Of a stretch of DNA of 64,000 bases, positions 52,475 to 63,780 are shown in pieces. Made by a program: the position numbers and the translations under genes. Every line of letters starts with the position of its first letter. Within the stretch, counting starts at the first letter, position 1. The DNA comes from Auanema rhodensis (Eukaryota; Nematoda; Chromadorea; Rhabditida; Rhabditidae). Below the pieces are notes generated by a model. It was given only the letters and a program-made list of their open reading frames with translations, had not been told where the DNA came from and searched no databases. The stretch is taken from assembly GCA_964057225.1 (NCBI GenBank), contig OZ059897.1, forward strand, positions 7,626,001 to 7,690,000, in the 5' to 3' direction.

Positions 52475-53608
52475 ATATTTCCTTCTCTCCGATCATCTTC
52501 AGTATTAAATTGTATTGTTTTGAAACTTTTCTGTTTGTTATGCTGGAAAAATGAGAATAAAACATTAAATGTTACTTGTTAAAATTTTTTTGAATACCAT
52601 ATTCAATATGTGTGTGAAATGGTACTTTTTACATTTCATGGTTCATATTTAATCTATATATACATGTATATATGTATATTGATATTCTAATCGTAAGCTT
52701 CTATAACTGAAAACTGAAGAATTGAGAAATTCGGTGATGGTTGATGTAGTTTTGTAAAAAAGTATCGGTTCCATCACAAACATTGAGGGAGATCGTTAAG
52801 AGTTATTGTAAAGTTATAGAACCTTAGCCAAAATAAACTTGAAAAGTTATTTGTAATCATCGCAAGAACATAACCACAACACAGATAAAAGAAAAACAAT
52901 TAGGATCAAACTCTGAAAAGAAAAAAACAAATATTACAATAATTACGGAATATCATATGTATTTGATTTATGCTTAATAAATGAATATTTATGTTTTTAA
53001 AATTAAAAAGACTAAAAGGAACTATACTATCGTGAGAAGACGTGTCTAAGTATTCTTTGTTCAACTTCTTTGGCCGTTGGCATAGAATAAATGTTCTTAT
53101 CGAATTAACCTTCGATATGTGTTCTGTGTGAGGCCAGGCAAATCGTTTAAGCAGAAATATTAATCATAACGGGCCTCTCAAGACCCTATTCTTCTAATTT
53201 TGGATTCTCGCTATCTATTCAGTGAGGAAAATATAAAGAATCTGATTCAGATAAGAGTTCATTCCAACATGAATTTCGAAATTCTATTAAGAACCCCGAT
53301 GGGTCCAATCCGCGGGAAGTCCAAGTAGACTAAAAGAAAAATAGTGTACGTAACACAAGGCATATTAATAGTTTATCAGTGCAAAAGCATTGAAATTCCA
53401 ACAAAAATGAAAATTTTCGAAACAATACAATTCAATACTGAAGATGATTAAAGAGAAGGAAATATCTATAGAGAATCAGATGAAGACAGAAATCAAAGGA
53501 TCCGAAGACTCATTTTGATGGACAGGCACTTTGGGTTAATATGCATAGTGATTAATAGCTAGAAGCTTTATCAGTATAAACAGAATATACTTTGAACAAT
53601 GGAGAGCG

Positions 53609-53617
53609 CATAAAAGG
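53609..53617 (+). promoter_or_regulatory. TATA-like box of unit 3
   Basis: CATAAAAGG, 39 bp before the ATG. Confidence 0.4.
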
Positions 53618-53647
53618 CTTGAGCCCAGTTCTCCCCATCAACCGAAT

Positions 53648-54417
53648 ATGTGGAAGGCATTACTTCTTGTGTGCTTTGTCGGAGCGCAGTGCTCATGGTT
53701 CGAGTGATTTTCGCTTTCTATAGTTTTTTCATTTCTTTTTAATAATATTTTTTTCAGTTTTCCGGACTGCGAGTAGTGCCCTGCAGCCTTTGCAGATGCC
53801 GGTTCGGTAGTTATTTTCGTACATTTTTCAAAGGTTTTCAACATTTCAATTACGGAGATAGCCCGTTTGAAGCTGTTTCTCTCGGCTAAGGACATCGCAT
53901 TCAGCGTGAACGACATTATCTTTCCGCGAAAGACAGATGACGTCAATAGGGGATTCTCGTGTGCCCATGTTTTGAGAATGAGCGAAGATCGGTAAGTTGT
54001 TTGTCATAATTAGCTGTGCCTCTCATCCCTCTAAAATGTATCTTGTTTAGTGATGCTGACGATAACGAGCTACCGAGAAACGTGTTCAGCTGCGAAAGCT
54101 GTGAGACGTTGTTCAACGTGACCATTACAGTGAGTATATTTTTTGTCAAATGAAGCAAATAAATCCATTTTTTTTCTTTTTAGCTTATCAAGAACCCGAT
54201 TGACAAGCTGCACAAATCAGCTGTTGACATACTGTGCGTTGGTGCACCTGAAAGCTGTCGTTCTGAATTCCTAGATATCGTGGAAATCGTGGGCGCTGTT
54301 GGCAATTTTCATTTTTGTTGGAATTTCAGTCGATATCATCTTTTCCCTATACATGTTGTTTTGATAATCAATATGGAATTGTTTATAGTTTTGACTGTTA
54401 CTTGTGATTCTTTATAG
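53648..54417 (+). pseudogene. Saposin-like secreted protein, unit 3 (in-frame TAG)
   Basis: Exons 53648-53703, 53758-53991, 54051-54129, 54184-54417. TAG at 53774-53776. Nearly identical to unit 1; one silent difference in exon 4 (GACATC to GATATC near 54273). Confidence 0.55.
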
Positions 54418-55552
54418 ATATTTCCTTCTCTCCGATCATCTTCAGTATTAAATTGTATTGTTTTGAAACTTTTCTGTTTGTTATGCTGGAAAAATGAGAA
54501 TAAAACATTAAATGTTACTTGTTAAAATTTTTTTTGAATACCATATTCAATATGTGTGTGAAATGGTACTTTTTACATTTCATGGTTCATATTTAATCTA
54601 TATATACATGTATATATGTATATTGATATTCTAATCGTAAGCTTCTATAACTGAAAACTGAAGAATTGAGAAATTCGGTGATGGTTGATGTAGTTTTGTA
54701 AAAAAGTATCGGTTCCATCACAAACATTGAGGGAGATCGTTAAGAGTTATTGTAAAGTTATAGAACCTTAGCCAAAATAAACTTGAAAAGTTATTTGTAA
54801 TCATCGCAAGAACATAACCACAACACAGATAAAAGAAAAACAATTAGGATCAAACTCTGAAAAGAAAAAAACAAATATTACAATAATTACGGAATATCAT
54901 ATGTATTTGATTTATGCTTAATAAATGAATATTTATGTTTTTAAAATTAAAAAGACTAAAAGGAACTATACTATCGTGAGAAGACGTGTCTAAGTATTCT
55001 TTGTTCAACTTCTTTGGCCGTTGGCATAGAATAAATGTTCTTATCGAATTAACCTTCGATATGTGTTCTGTGTGAGGCCAGGCAAATCATTTAAGCAGAA
55101 ATATTAATCATAACGGGCCTCTCAAGACCCTATTCTTCTAATTTTGGATTCTCGCTATCTATTCAGTGAGGAAAATATAAAGAATCTGATTCAGATAAGA
55201 GTTCATTCCAACATGAATTTCGAAATTCTATTAAGAACCCCGATGGGTCCAATCCGCGGGAAGTCCAAGTAGACTAAAAGAAAAATAGTGTACGTAACAC
55301 AAGGCATATTAATAGTTTATCAGTGCAAAAGCATTGAAATTCCAACAAAAATGAAAATTTTCGAAACAATACAATTCAATACTGAAGATGATTAAAGAGA
55401 AGGAAATATCTATAGAGAATCAGATGAAGACAGAAATCAAAGGATCCGAAGACTCATTTTGATGGACAGGCACTTTGGGTTAATATGCATAGTGATTAAT
55501 AGCTAGAAGCTTTATCAGTATAAACAGAATATACTTTGAACAATGGAGAGCG

Positions 55553-55561
55553 CATAAAAGG
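55553..55561 (+). promoter_or_regulatory. TATA-like box of unit 4
   Basis: CATAAAAGG, 39 bp before the ATG. Confidence 0.4.
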
Positions 55562-55591
55562 CTTGAGCCCAGTTCTCCCCATCAACCGAAT

Positions 55592-56360
55592 ATGTGGAAG
55601 GTATTACTTTTTGTGTGCTTTGTCGGAGCGCAGTGCTCATGGTTAGAGTGATTTTCGCTTTCTATAGTTTTTTCATTTCTTTTTAATAATATTTTTTTCA
55701 GTTTTCCGGACTGCGAGTAGTGCTCTGCAGCCCTTGTAGATGCCGGTTCGGTAGTTATTTTCGTACATTTTTCAAAGGTTTTCAACATTTCAATTACAGA
55801 GATAGCCTGTTTGAAGCTGTTTCTCTCGGCTAAAGACATCGCATTCAGCGTGAACGACATTATCTTCCCGCGAAAGACAGATGACGTCAATAGGGGATTC
55901 TGGTGTGCCCATGTTTTGAGAATGTGCGAAGATCGGTAAGTTGTTTGTCATAATTAGCTGTGCCTCTCATGCCCCTAAAATGTATCTTGTTTAGTGATGC
56001 TGACGGTAACGAGCTACCGAGAAACGTGTTCAGCTGCGAAAACTGTGAGACGTTGTTCAACGTGACCATTACAGTGAGTATATTTTTTGTCAAATGAAGC
56101 AAATAAATCCATTTTTTTCTTTTTAGCTTATCAAGAACCCGATTGACAAGCTGAACAAATCAGCTGTTGACATACTGTGCGTTGGTGCACCTAAAAGCTG
56201 TTGTTCTGAATTCCTAGACATCGTGGATATCGTGGGCGCTGTTGGCAATTTTCATTTTTGTTGGAATTTCAATCGATATCATCTTTTTCCTATACATGTT
56301 GTTTTGATAATCAATATGGAATCGTTTATAGTTTTGACTGTTACTTGTGATTCTCTATAG
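55592..56360 (+). pseudogene. Saposin-like secreted protein, unit 4 (in-frame TAG)
   Basis: Exons 55592-55647, 55702-55935, 55995-56073, 56127-56360. TAG at 55718-55720. More diverged: Leu for Phe before the first donor, Trp for Ser (TTCTGG) and Cys for Ser (ATGTGC) in exon 2, Asn for Ser in the first Cys motif, and CTGAAC for CTGCAC in exon 4. Splice sites and reading frame outside the TAG are still kept. Confidence 0.55.
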
Positions 56361-56423
56361 ATATTTCCTTCTCTCTGATCATCTTCAGTATCAAATTGTA
56401 TTGTTTTGAAAAAAAATTAGGTT

Positions 56424-56690
56424 GAAACTATAATAGGCTTACGGTAAATGGGCGGAGTCAGATTGCTGGCCAGGATTTGAAAAACTTCTTCTCATTTACC
56501 CTCCGCATCGCTCAGCGAAGCACACCTGTTCTTTTGCTCCTGAATCTCTCTCTCTCCCTCACACACATCTAAATGAATCTTACGCACCTTTCGTAAACAT
56601 CCCACACGTAGCTCAGCATTCTCAGTTTTTCCAAACCAAGAGTCCTACAAAGGTTGCCAAAAGAATATATTTTTTATATTTTTTATTTTT
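56424..56690. repeat. Segment Y
   Basis: Unique-looking sequence (AATAGGCTTACGGTAAATGGGCGG..., a CTCTCTCTCTCCC run, CACACGTAGCTCAGC) between unit 4 and satellite block 5. A second copy with small differences starts at 63781 and leaves the window. No ORF or RNA gene was recognised. Confidence 0.7.
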
Positions 56691-56817
56691 TTATTTATTT
56701 ATTCCAGAATCTTGAATTTTTCTTCAAATATACACCTTTTTGAATTAAATTTAGAAGTAAGTATACTATTCTATGAGAAAGTACTTCATTATTTTTATGA
56801 AATGGTCGCAATATGTA

Positions 56818-56890
56818 GCCTCGTTAGCTCAGCTGGTAGAGCGTTAGACTTTTAATCTAACGGTCAGGGGTTCGAGCCCCCTACGGGGCT
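56818..56890 (+). tRNA. tRNA-Lys (TTT)
   Basis: Consensus body; leader is a unique form, GGTCGCAATATGT. Confidence 0.95.
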
Positions 56891-57076
56891 AATTTTTTAC
56901 ATTCTATCTGTCCCGAACATGTAAAACTTAATTTTCTTACCTTGTTTGAACTTTTATTTATTCCAGAATCTTGAATTTTTCTTCAAATATACATCTTCTT
57001 GTATTAAATTTAGAAGTAAATATACTATTCTATGAGTAGATACTTCAATAATTTTATGAAGTTAGGAGGATGTGTA

Positions 57077-57149
57077 GCCTCATTAGCTCAGCTGGTAGAG
57101 CGTTAGACTTTTAATCTAACGGTCAGGGGTTCGAGCCTCCTACGGGGCT
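57077..57149 (+). tRNA. tRNA-Lys (TTT), variant
   Basis: G6 to A and C62 to T (acceptor mismatch, T-stem wobble). Leader C. Confidence 0.8.
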
Positions 57150-57335
57150 AATTTTTTACATTCTATCTGTCCCGAACATGTAGAATTTAATTTTCTTAGC
57201 TTGTTTGAACTTTTATTTATTCCAGAATCTTGAATTTTTCTTCAAATATACATCTTCTTGTATTAAATTTAGAAGTAAATATACTATTCTATGAGGAAGT
57301 ACTTCAATAATTTTATGAAATAGTGCCGATATGTA

Positions 57336-57408
57336 GCCTCGTTAGCTCAGCTGGTAGAGCGTTAGACTTTTAATCTAACGGTCAGGGGTTCGAGCCCCCT
57401 ACGGGGCT
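57336..57408 (+). tRNA. tRNA-Lys (TTT)
   Basis: Consensus body; leader F. Confidence 0.95.
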
Positions 57409-57594
57409 AATTTTTTACATTCTATCTGTCTCGAATATGTAAAACTTAATTTTCTTAGCTTGTTTAAAATTTTATTTATTCCAGAATCTTGAATTTTTCT
57501 TCAAATATACATCTTTTTGAATCAAAATTAGAAGTAAATATACTATTCTATGAGGAAGTACTTCAATAATTTTATGAAATAGTGCCGATATGTA

Positions 57595-57667
57595 GCCTCG
57601 TTAGCTCAGCTGGTAGAGCGTTAGACTTTTAATCTAACGGTCAGGGATTCGAGCCTCCTACGGGGCT
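57595..57667 (+). tRNA. tRNA-Lys (TTT), variant
   Basis: G53 to A and C62 to T in the T stem. Leader F. Confidence 0.8.
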
Positions 57668-57853
57668 AATTTTTTATATTCTATCTGTCCCGAACATGTA
57701 GAATTTAATTTTCTTAGCTTGTTTGAACTTTTATTTATTCCAGAATCTTGAATTTTTCTTCAAATATACATCTTTTTGAATCAAATTTAGAAGTAAATAT
57801 ACTATTCTATGAGAAAGTACTTCATTATTTTTATGAAGTTATGAGCATGTGTA

Positions 57854-57926
57854 GCCTCGTTAGCTCAGCTGGTAGAGCGTTAGACTTTTAATCTAACGGT
57901 CAGGGGTTCGAGCCCCCTACGGGGCT
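57854..57926 (+). tRNA. tRNA-Lys (TTT)
   Basis: Consensus body; leader TTATGAGCATG; trailer AGTTTTTT. Confidence 0.95.
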
Positions 57927-57973
57927 AGTTTTTTACATTCTATCTGTCCCGAACATGTAAAACTGAATTTTTT

Positions 57974-58060
57974 ATATGAATGTCTTAAAAACTATCTGCA
58001 TAAGTTTTATAGTAGCAACTGCAATGGTCAGCTGTTTTCCTTTGATACAAGTATGTAATA
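57974..58060 (-). repeat. Diverged LTR relic (second copy)
   Basis: Same sequence and same satellite junction as 47991-48077. Confidence 0.6.
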
Positions 58061-58530
58061 ATACTGTGACGATAATTGCATTAATCATCATGTTATGAAG
58101 GAAATACATATCGAAGGTTAATTCGATGAAAACGATCATTATCACCCAAAGGGAATGGGCGGTTCACGCCAGCAGTGCAAAAGCAGGTCAACCCGTGAGA
58201 AGGAGCTAGCAAACCAGATTCTACCTCAGGTCTCGAAAATCGGTTAACATTATTGTGAACCAAATGAGCACATATCGAAGGTTAATTCGATAAGAACGTT
58301 TATTCTTCGCCAACGGCCAAAGAAGTTGAACAAAGAATACTTAGACACGTCTTCTCACGATAGTATAGTTCCTTTTAGTCTTTTTAATTTTAAAAACATA
58401 AATATTCATTTATTAAGCATAAATCAAATACATATGATATTCCGTAATTATTGTAATATTTGTTTTTTTCTTTTCAGAGTTTGATCCTAATTGTTTTTCT
58501 TTTATCTGTGTTGTGGTTATGTTCTTGCGA
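58061..58530. repeat. Segment X, second copy
   Basis: Matches 48078-48545. Here it runs on without a break into the inverted saposin-like unit, which shows that its distal part belongs to the 1,944-bp unit. Confidence 0.75.
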
Positions 58531-58916
58531 TGATTACAAATAACTTTTCAAGTTTATTTTGGCTAAGGTTCTATAACTTTACAATAACTCTTAACGATCT
58601 CCCTCAATGTTTGTGATGAAACCGATACTTTTTTACAAAACTACATCGACCATCACCGAATTTCTCAATTCTTCAGTTTTCAGTTATAGAAGCTTACGAT
58701 TAGAATATCAATATACATATATACATGTATATATAGATTAAATATGAACCATCAAATGAAAAAAGTACCATTTCACACACATATTGACTATGGTATTCAA
58801 AAAAAATTTTAACAAGTAACATTTAATGTTTTATTCTTATTTTTCCAGCATAACAAACAGAAAAGTTTCAAAACAATACAATTTAATACTGAAGATGATC
58901 GGAGAGAAGGAAATAT

Positions 58917-59683
58917 CTATAGAGAATCACAAGTAACAGTCAAAACTATAAACAATTCCATATTGATTATCAAAACAACATGTATAGGGAAACGATGATA
59001 TCGATTGAAATTCCAACAAAAATGAAAATTGCCAACAGCGCCCACGATTTCCACGATGTCTAGGAATTCAGAACGACAGCTTTCAGGTGCACCAACGCAC
59101 AGTATGTCAACAGCTGATTTGTTCAGCTTGTCAATCGGGTTCTTGATAAGCTAAAAAGAAAAAAATGGATTTATTTGCTTCATTTGACAAAAAATATACT
59201 CACTGTAATGGTCACGTTGAACAACGTTTCACAGCTTTCGCAGCTGAACACGTTTCTCGGTAGCTCGTTACCGTCAGCATCACTAAACAAGATACATTTT
59301 AGAGGGATGAGAGGCACAGCTAATTATGACAAACAACTTACCGATCTTCGCTCATTCTCAAAACATGGGCACACGAGAATCCCCTATTGACGTCATCTGT
59401 CTTTCGCGGAAAGATAATGTCGTTCACGCTGAATGCGATGTCCTTAGCCGAGAGAAACAGCTTCAAACGGGCTATCTCCGTAATTGAAATGTTGAAAACC
59501 TTTGAAAAATGTACGAAAATAACTACCAAACCGGCATCTACAAGGGCTGCAGAGCACTACTCGCAGTCCGGAAAACTAAAAAATATTATTAAAAAGAAAT
59601 GAAAAAACTATAGAAAGCGAAAATCACTCGAACCATGAGCACTGCGCTCCGACGAAGCACACAAGAAGTAATGCCTTCCACAT
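58917..59683 (-). pseudogene. Saposin-like secreted protein, inverted copy (in-frame TAG)
   Basis: Minus strand, exons 59683-59628, 59575-59342, 59282-59204 and 59150-58917; introns of 52, 59 and 53 bp. TAG at 59559-59557. Closest to unit 4 in exon 2 (CTTGTAGATGCC), but with Lys for Glu context change (CCGGTTTGG) and GTTTCACAG in exon 3. The orientation is opposite to all other copies, so an inversion or fold-back event is implied. Confidence 0.55.
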
Positions 59684-59713
59684 ATTCGGTTGATGGGGAG
59701 AACTGGGCTCAAG

Positions 59714-59722
59714 CCTTTTATG
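59714..59722 (-). promoter_or_regulatory. TATA-like box of the inverted copy
   Basis: CATAAAAGG on the minus strand, 39 bp before the ATG at 59683. Confidence 0.4.
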
Positions 59723-59739
59723 CGCTCTCATTTTTTTTA

Positions 59740-61460
59740 GGGAAAAGATGATATCGATTGAAATTCAAACAAAAATGAAAATTTTCGAAACAATTCAATT
59801 CAATATTGAAGATGATTAAAGAGAAGGAAATATCTATAGAGAATCAAAAGTGACAGTCAAAATTAGAAACAATTCCATATTGATTCTCAAAACAACATGC
59901 ATAGTGATTGATAGGTAGATGTTTTATCAGTATAAACAGAATATACTTTGAACAATCGACAGCGCATAAAAGGAAAATTCTTCAAGGGCTTGAGCGTCAG
60001 TTCTCCCTTATAATTTTAACTGTTACTTGTCATTTTCTATAGATATTTCTTTATCTCTAATCATCTTCAGTATTGAATTGTTTCGAAAATTTTCATTTTT
60101 GTTCGAATTTCAATCGATATCATCTTTTCCCTATACATGTTGTTTTAAGAATAAATATGGAATTGTTTATAGTTTTGACTGTTACTGTGATTCTCTATAG
60201 ATATTTCCTTCTCTCTAATCATCTTCAGTATTGAATTGAATTGTTTCGAAAATTTTCATTTTTGTTGGATTTTCAATCGATATCATCTTTTCCCTATACA
60301 TGTTGTTTTGAGAATAAATATGGAATTGTTTATAGTTTTGACTGTTATTTGTGATTCTCTAAAGATATTTCCTTCTCTTTAATCATCTTCAATATTGAAT
60401 TTAATTGTTTCGAAAATTTTCATTTTTGTTGGAATTTCAATCGATATCATCTTTTCCCTATACATGTTGTTTGGAGAATCAATATGGAATTGTTTATAGT
60501 TTTGACTGTTACTTGTGATTCTCTATAGATATTTCCTTCTCTCCGATCATCTTCAGTATTGAATTGAATTGTTTCGAAAATTTTCATTTTTGTTGGATTT
60601 TCAATCGATATCATCTTTTCCCTATACATGTTGTTTTGAGAATAAATATGGAATTGTTTATAGTTTTGACTGTTATTTGTGATTCTCTAAAGATATTTCC
60701 TTCTCTTTAATCATCTTCAATATTGAATTTAATTGTTTCGAAAATTTTCATTTTTGTTGGAATTTCAATCGATATCATCTTTTCCCTATACATGTTGTTT
60801 TAAGAATAAATATGGAATTGTTTATAGTTTTGACTGTTACTGTGATTCTCTATAGATATTTCCTTCTCTCTAATCATCTTCAGTATTGAATTGAATTGTT
60901 TCGAAAATTTTCATTTTTGTTGGATTTTCAATCGATATCATCTTTTCCCTATACATGTTGTTTTGAGAATAAATATGGAATTGTTTATAGTTTTGACTGT
61001 TATTTGTGATTCTCTAAAGATATTTCCTTCTCTTTAATCATCTTCAATATTGAATTTAATTGTTTCGAAAATTTTCATTTTTGTTGGAATTTCAATCGAT
61101 ATCATCTTTTCCCTATACATGTTGTTTGGAGAATCAATATGAAATTGTCTATAGTTTTGATTGTTACTTGTCATTCTCTATAGATATTTTTTCTCCCCAA
61201 AGGAAAAGGTGATATCAATTGAAATTCCAACAAAAATGAAAATTTTCGAAACAATTCAATTCAATACTGAAGATGATTAGAGAGAAGGAAATATCTATTG
61301 AAAATCACAGTAACAGTCAAAACTATAAACAATTCCATATTGATTCTCAAAACAACATGTATAGGGAAAAGATGATATCGATTGAAATTCCAACAAAAAT
61401 GAAAATTTTCGAAACAATACAATTCAATACTGAAGATGATTAAAGAGAAGGAAATATCTA
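59740..61460. repeat. 164-bp satellite block with orphan promoter-like site
   Basis: TTTCGAAAAT marks recur at 60081, 60244, 60408, 60572, 60736, 60899 and 61063, so the period is 163-164 bp with seven head-to-tail copies; inverted copies flank them (59740-59890 and 61200-61460). Two alternating subtypes (GTTGGATTTTC and GTTGGAATTTC) hint at a 328-bp dimer. Confidence 0.85.
59965..59973 (+). promoter_or_regulatory. Orphan TATA-like box
   Basis: Same context as 48740: CATAAAAGG and a TCAGTT about 30 bp on, followed by satellite and no gene. Confidence 0.35.
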
Positions 61461-61600
61461 TAGAGAATCAGATGAAGACAGAAATCAAAGGATCCGAAGA
61501 CTCATTTTGATGGACAGGCACTTTGGGTTAATATGCATAGTGATTAATAGCTAGAAGCTTTATCAGTACAAACAGAATATACTTTGAACAATGGAGAGCG

Positions 61601-61609
61601 CATAAAAGG
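61601..61609 (+). promoter_or_regulatory. TATA-like box of the last full copy
   Basis: CATAAAAGG, 39 bp before the ATG. Confidence 0.4.
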
Positions 61610-61639
61610 CTTGAGCCCAGTTCTCCCCATCAACCGAAT

Positions 61640-62408
61640 ATGTGGAAGGCATTACTTCTTGTGTGCTTTGTCGGAGCGCAGTGCTCATGGTTCGAGTGAT
61701 TTTCGCTTTCTATAGTTTTTTCATTTCTTTTTAATAATATTTTTTTCAGTTTTCCGAACTGCGAGTAGTGCCCTGCAGCCCTTGCAGATGCCGGTTCGGA
61801 AGTTATTTTCGTACATTTTTCAAAGGTTTTCAACATTTCAATTACAGAGATAGCCTGTTTGAAGCTGTTTCTCTCGGCTAAGGACATCGCATTCAGCGTG
61901 AACGACATTATCTTTCCGCGAAAGACAGATGACGTCAATAGGGGATTCTCGTGTGCCCATGTTTTGAGAATGAGCGAAGATCGGTGAGTTGTTTGTCATA
62001 ATTAGCTGTGCCTCTCATCCCCCTAAAATGTATCTTGTTTAGTGATGCTGACGGTAACGAGCTACCGATAAACGTGTTCAGCTGCGAAAACTGTGAGACG
62101 TTGTTCAACGTGACCATTACAGTGAGTATATTTTTTGTCAAATGAAGCAAATAAATCCATTTTTTTCTTTTTAGCTTATCAAGAACCCGATTGACAAGCT
62201 GAACAAATCAGCTGCTGACATACTGTGCGTTGGTGCACCTGAAAGCTGTCGTTCTGAATTCCTAGACATCGTGGAAATCGTGGGCGCTGTTGGCAATTTT
62301 CATTTTTGTTGGAATTTCAGTCGATATCATCTTTTCCCTATACATGTTGTTTTGATAATCAATATGGAATTGTTTATAGTTTTGACTGTTACTTGTGATT
62401 CTTTATAG
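61640..62408 (+). pseudogene. Saposin-like secreted protein, last full copy (in-frame TAG)
   Basis: Exons 61640-61695, 61750-61983, 62043-62121 and 62175-62408. TAG at 61766-61768. Intron 2 starts GTGAGT here where other copies have GTAAGT; both are valid donors. Several bases agree with unit 4 (ATTACAGAG, CCTGTTTGAAG), others with units 1-3, as if by gene conversion. Confidence 0.55.
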
Positions 62409-63536
62409 ATATTTCCTTCTCTCCGATCATCTTCAGTATTAAATTGTATTGTTTTGAAACTTTTCTGTTTGTTATGCTGGAAAAATATGAAAAACTAAAT
62501 AAAACATTAAATGTTACTTGTTAAAATTTTTTTTGAATACCATATTCAATATGTGTGTGAAATGGTACTTTTTTCATTTCATGGTTCATATTTAATCTAT
62601 ATATACATGTATATATGTATATTGATAATCTAATCGTAAGCTTCTATAACTGAAAACTGAAGAATTGAGAAATTCGGTGATGGTTGATGTAGTTTTGTAA
62701 AAAAGTATCGGTTCCATCACAAACATTGAGGGAGATCGTTAAGAGTTATTGTAAAGTTATAGAACCTTAGCCAAAATAAACTTGAAAAGTTATTTGTAAT
62801 CATCGCAAGAACATAACCACAACACAGATAAAAGAAAAACAATTAGGATCAAACTCTGAAAAGAAAAAAACAAATATTACAATAATTACGGAATATCATA
62901 TGTATTTGATTTATGCTTAATAAATGAATATTTATGTTTTTAAAATTAAAAAGACTAAAAGGAACTATACTATCGTGAGAAGACGTGTCTAAGTATTCTT
63001 TGTTCAACTTCTTTGGCCGTTGGCATAGAATAAATGTTCTTATCGAATTAACCTTCGATATGTGTTCTGTGTGAGGCCAGGCAAATCGTTTAAGCAGAAA
63101 TATTAATCATAACGGGCCTCTCAAGACCCTATTCTTCTAATTTTGGATTCTCGCTATCTATTCAGTGAGGAAAATAAAAAGAATCTGATTCAGATAAGAG
63201 TTCATTCCAACATGAATTTCGACATTCTATTAAGAACCCCGATGGGTCCAATCCGCGGGTCCAAGTAGACTAAAAGAAAAATAGTGTACGTAACACAAGG
63301 CATATTAATAGTTTATCAGTGCAAAAGCATTGAAATTCCAACAAAAATGAAAATTTTCGAAACAATACAATTCAATACTGAAGATGATTAAAGAGAAGGA
63401 AATATCTGTAGAGAATCAGATGAAGACAGAAATCAAAGGATCCGAAGACTCATTTTGATGGACAGGCACTTTGGGTTAATATGCATAGTGATTAATAGCT
63501 AGAAGCTTTATCAGTATAAACAGAATATACTTTGAA

Positions 63537-63724
63537 CTACTGTGCGTTGGTGCACCTAAAAGCTGTTGTTCTGAATTCCTAGACATCGTGGATATCGTGG
63601 GCGCTGTTGGCAATTTTCATTTTTGTTGAATTTCAATCGATATCATCTTTTTCCTATACATGTTGTTTTGATAATCAATATGGAATCGTTTATAGTTTTG
63701 ACTGTTACTTGTGATTCTCTATAG
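63537..63724 (+). pseudogene. 3' part of saposin-like exon 4 only
   Basis: Starts in the middle of exon 4 (CTGTGCGTTGG) directly after promoter-proximal sequence (TATACTTTGAAC), so exons 1-3 are deleted. One G is missing in the satellite part (TTGTTGAATTTC near 63627), shifting the frame. Sequence differences agree with unit 4. Confidence 0.7.
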
Positions 63725-63780
63725 ATATTTCCTTCTCTCTGATCATCTTCAGTATCAAATTGTATTGTTTTGAAAAAAAA

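Larger units (their letters stand above)
49494..56423 (+). repeat. Tandem 1,944-bp units carrying a saposin-like pseudogene
   Basis: Four units with gene starts at 49761, 51705, 53648 and 55592 (spacing 1944, 1943, 1944). Units 1 to 3 differ at only a few positions; the fourth is more diverged and truncated on its right side. Each unit holds promoter-like site, four exons, 164-bp satellite tail, an AT-rich stretch with TACATGTATATATGTATA, and the inverted form of segment X. Confidence 0.9.
56691..57972 (+). repeat. tRNA-Lys satellite block 5 (5 units)
   Basis: Type III spacers like block 4, period 259 bp. Ends at the same LTR-relic junction as block 4. Confidence 0.95.

Noticed and set aside
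56424..56690. Segment Y as a possible spliced-leader or snRNA gene
   Set aside because: No known leader sequence, Sm site plus stem, or Pol III signal could be matched with confidence.
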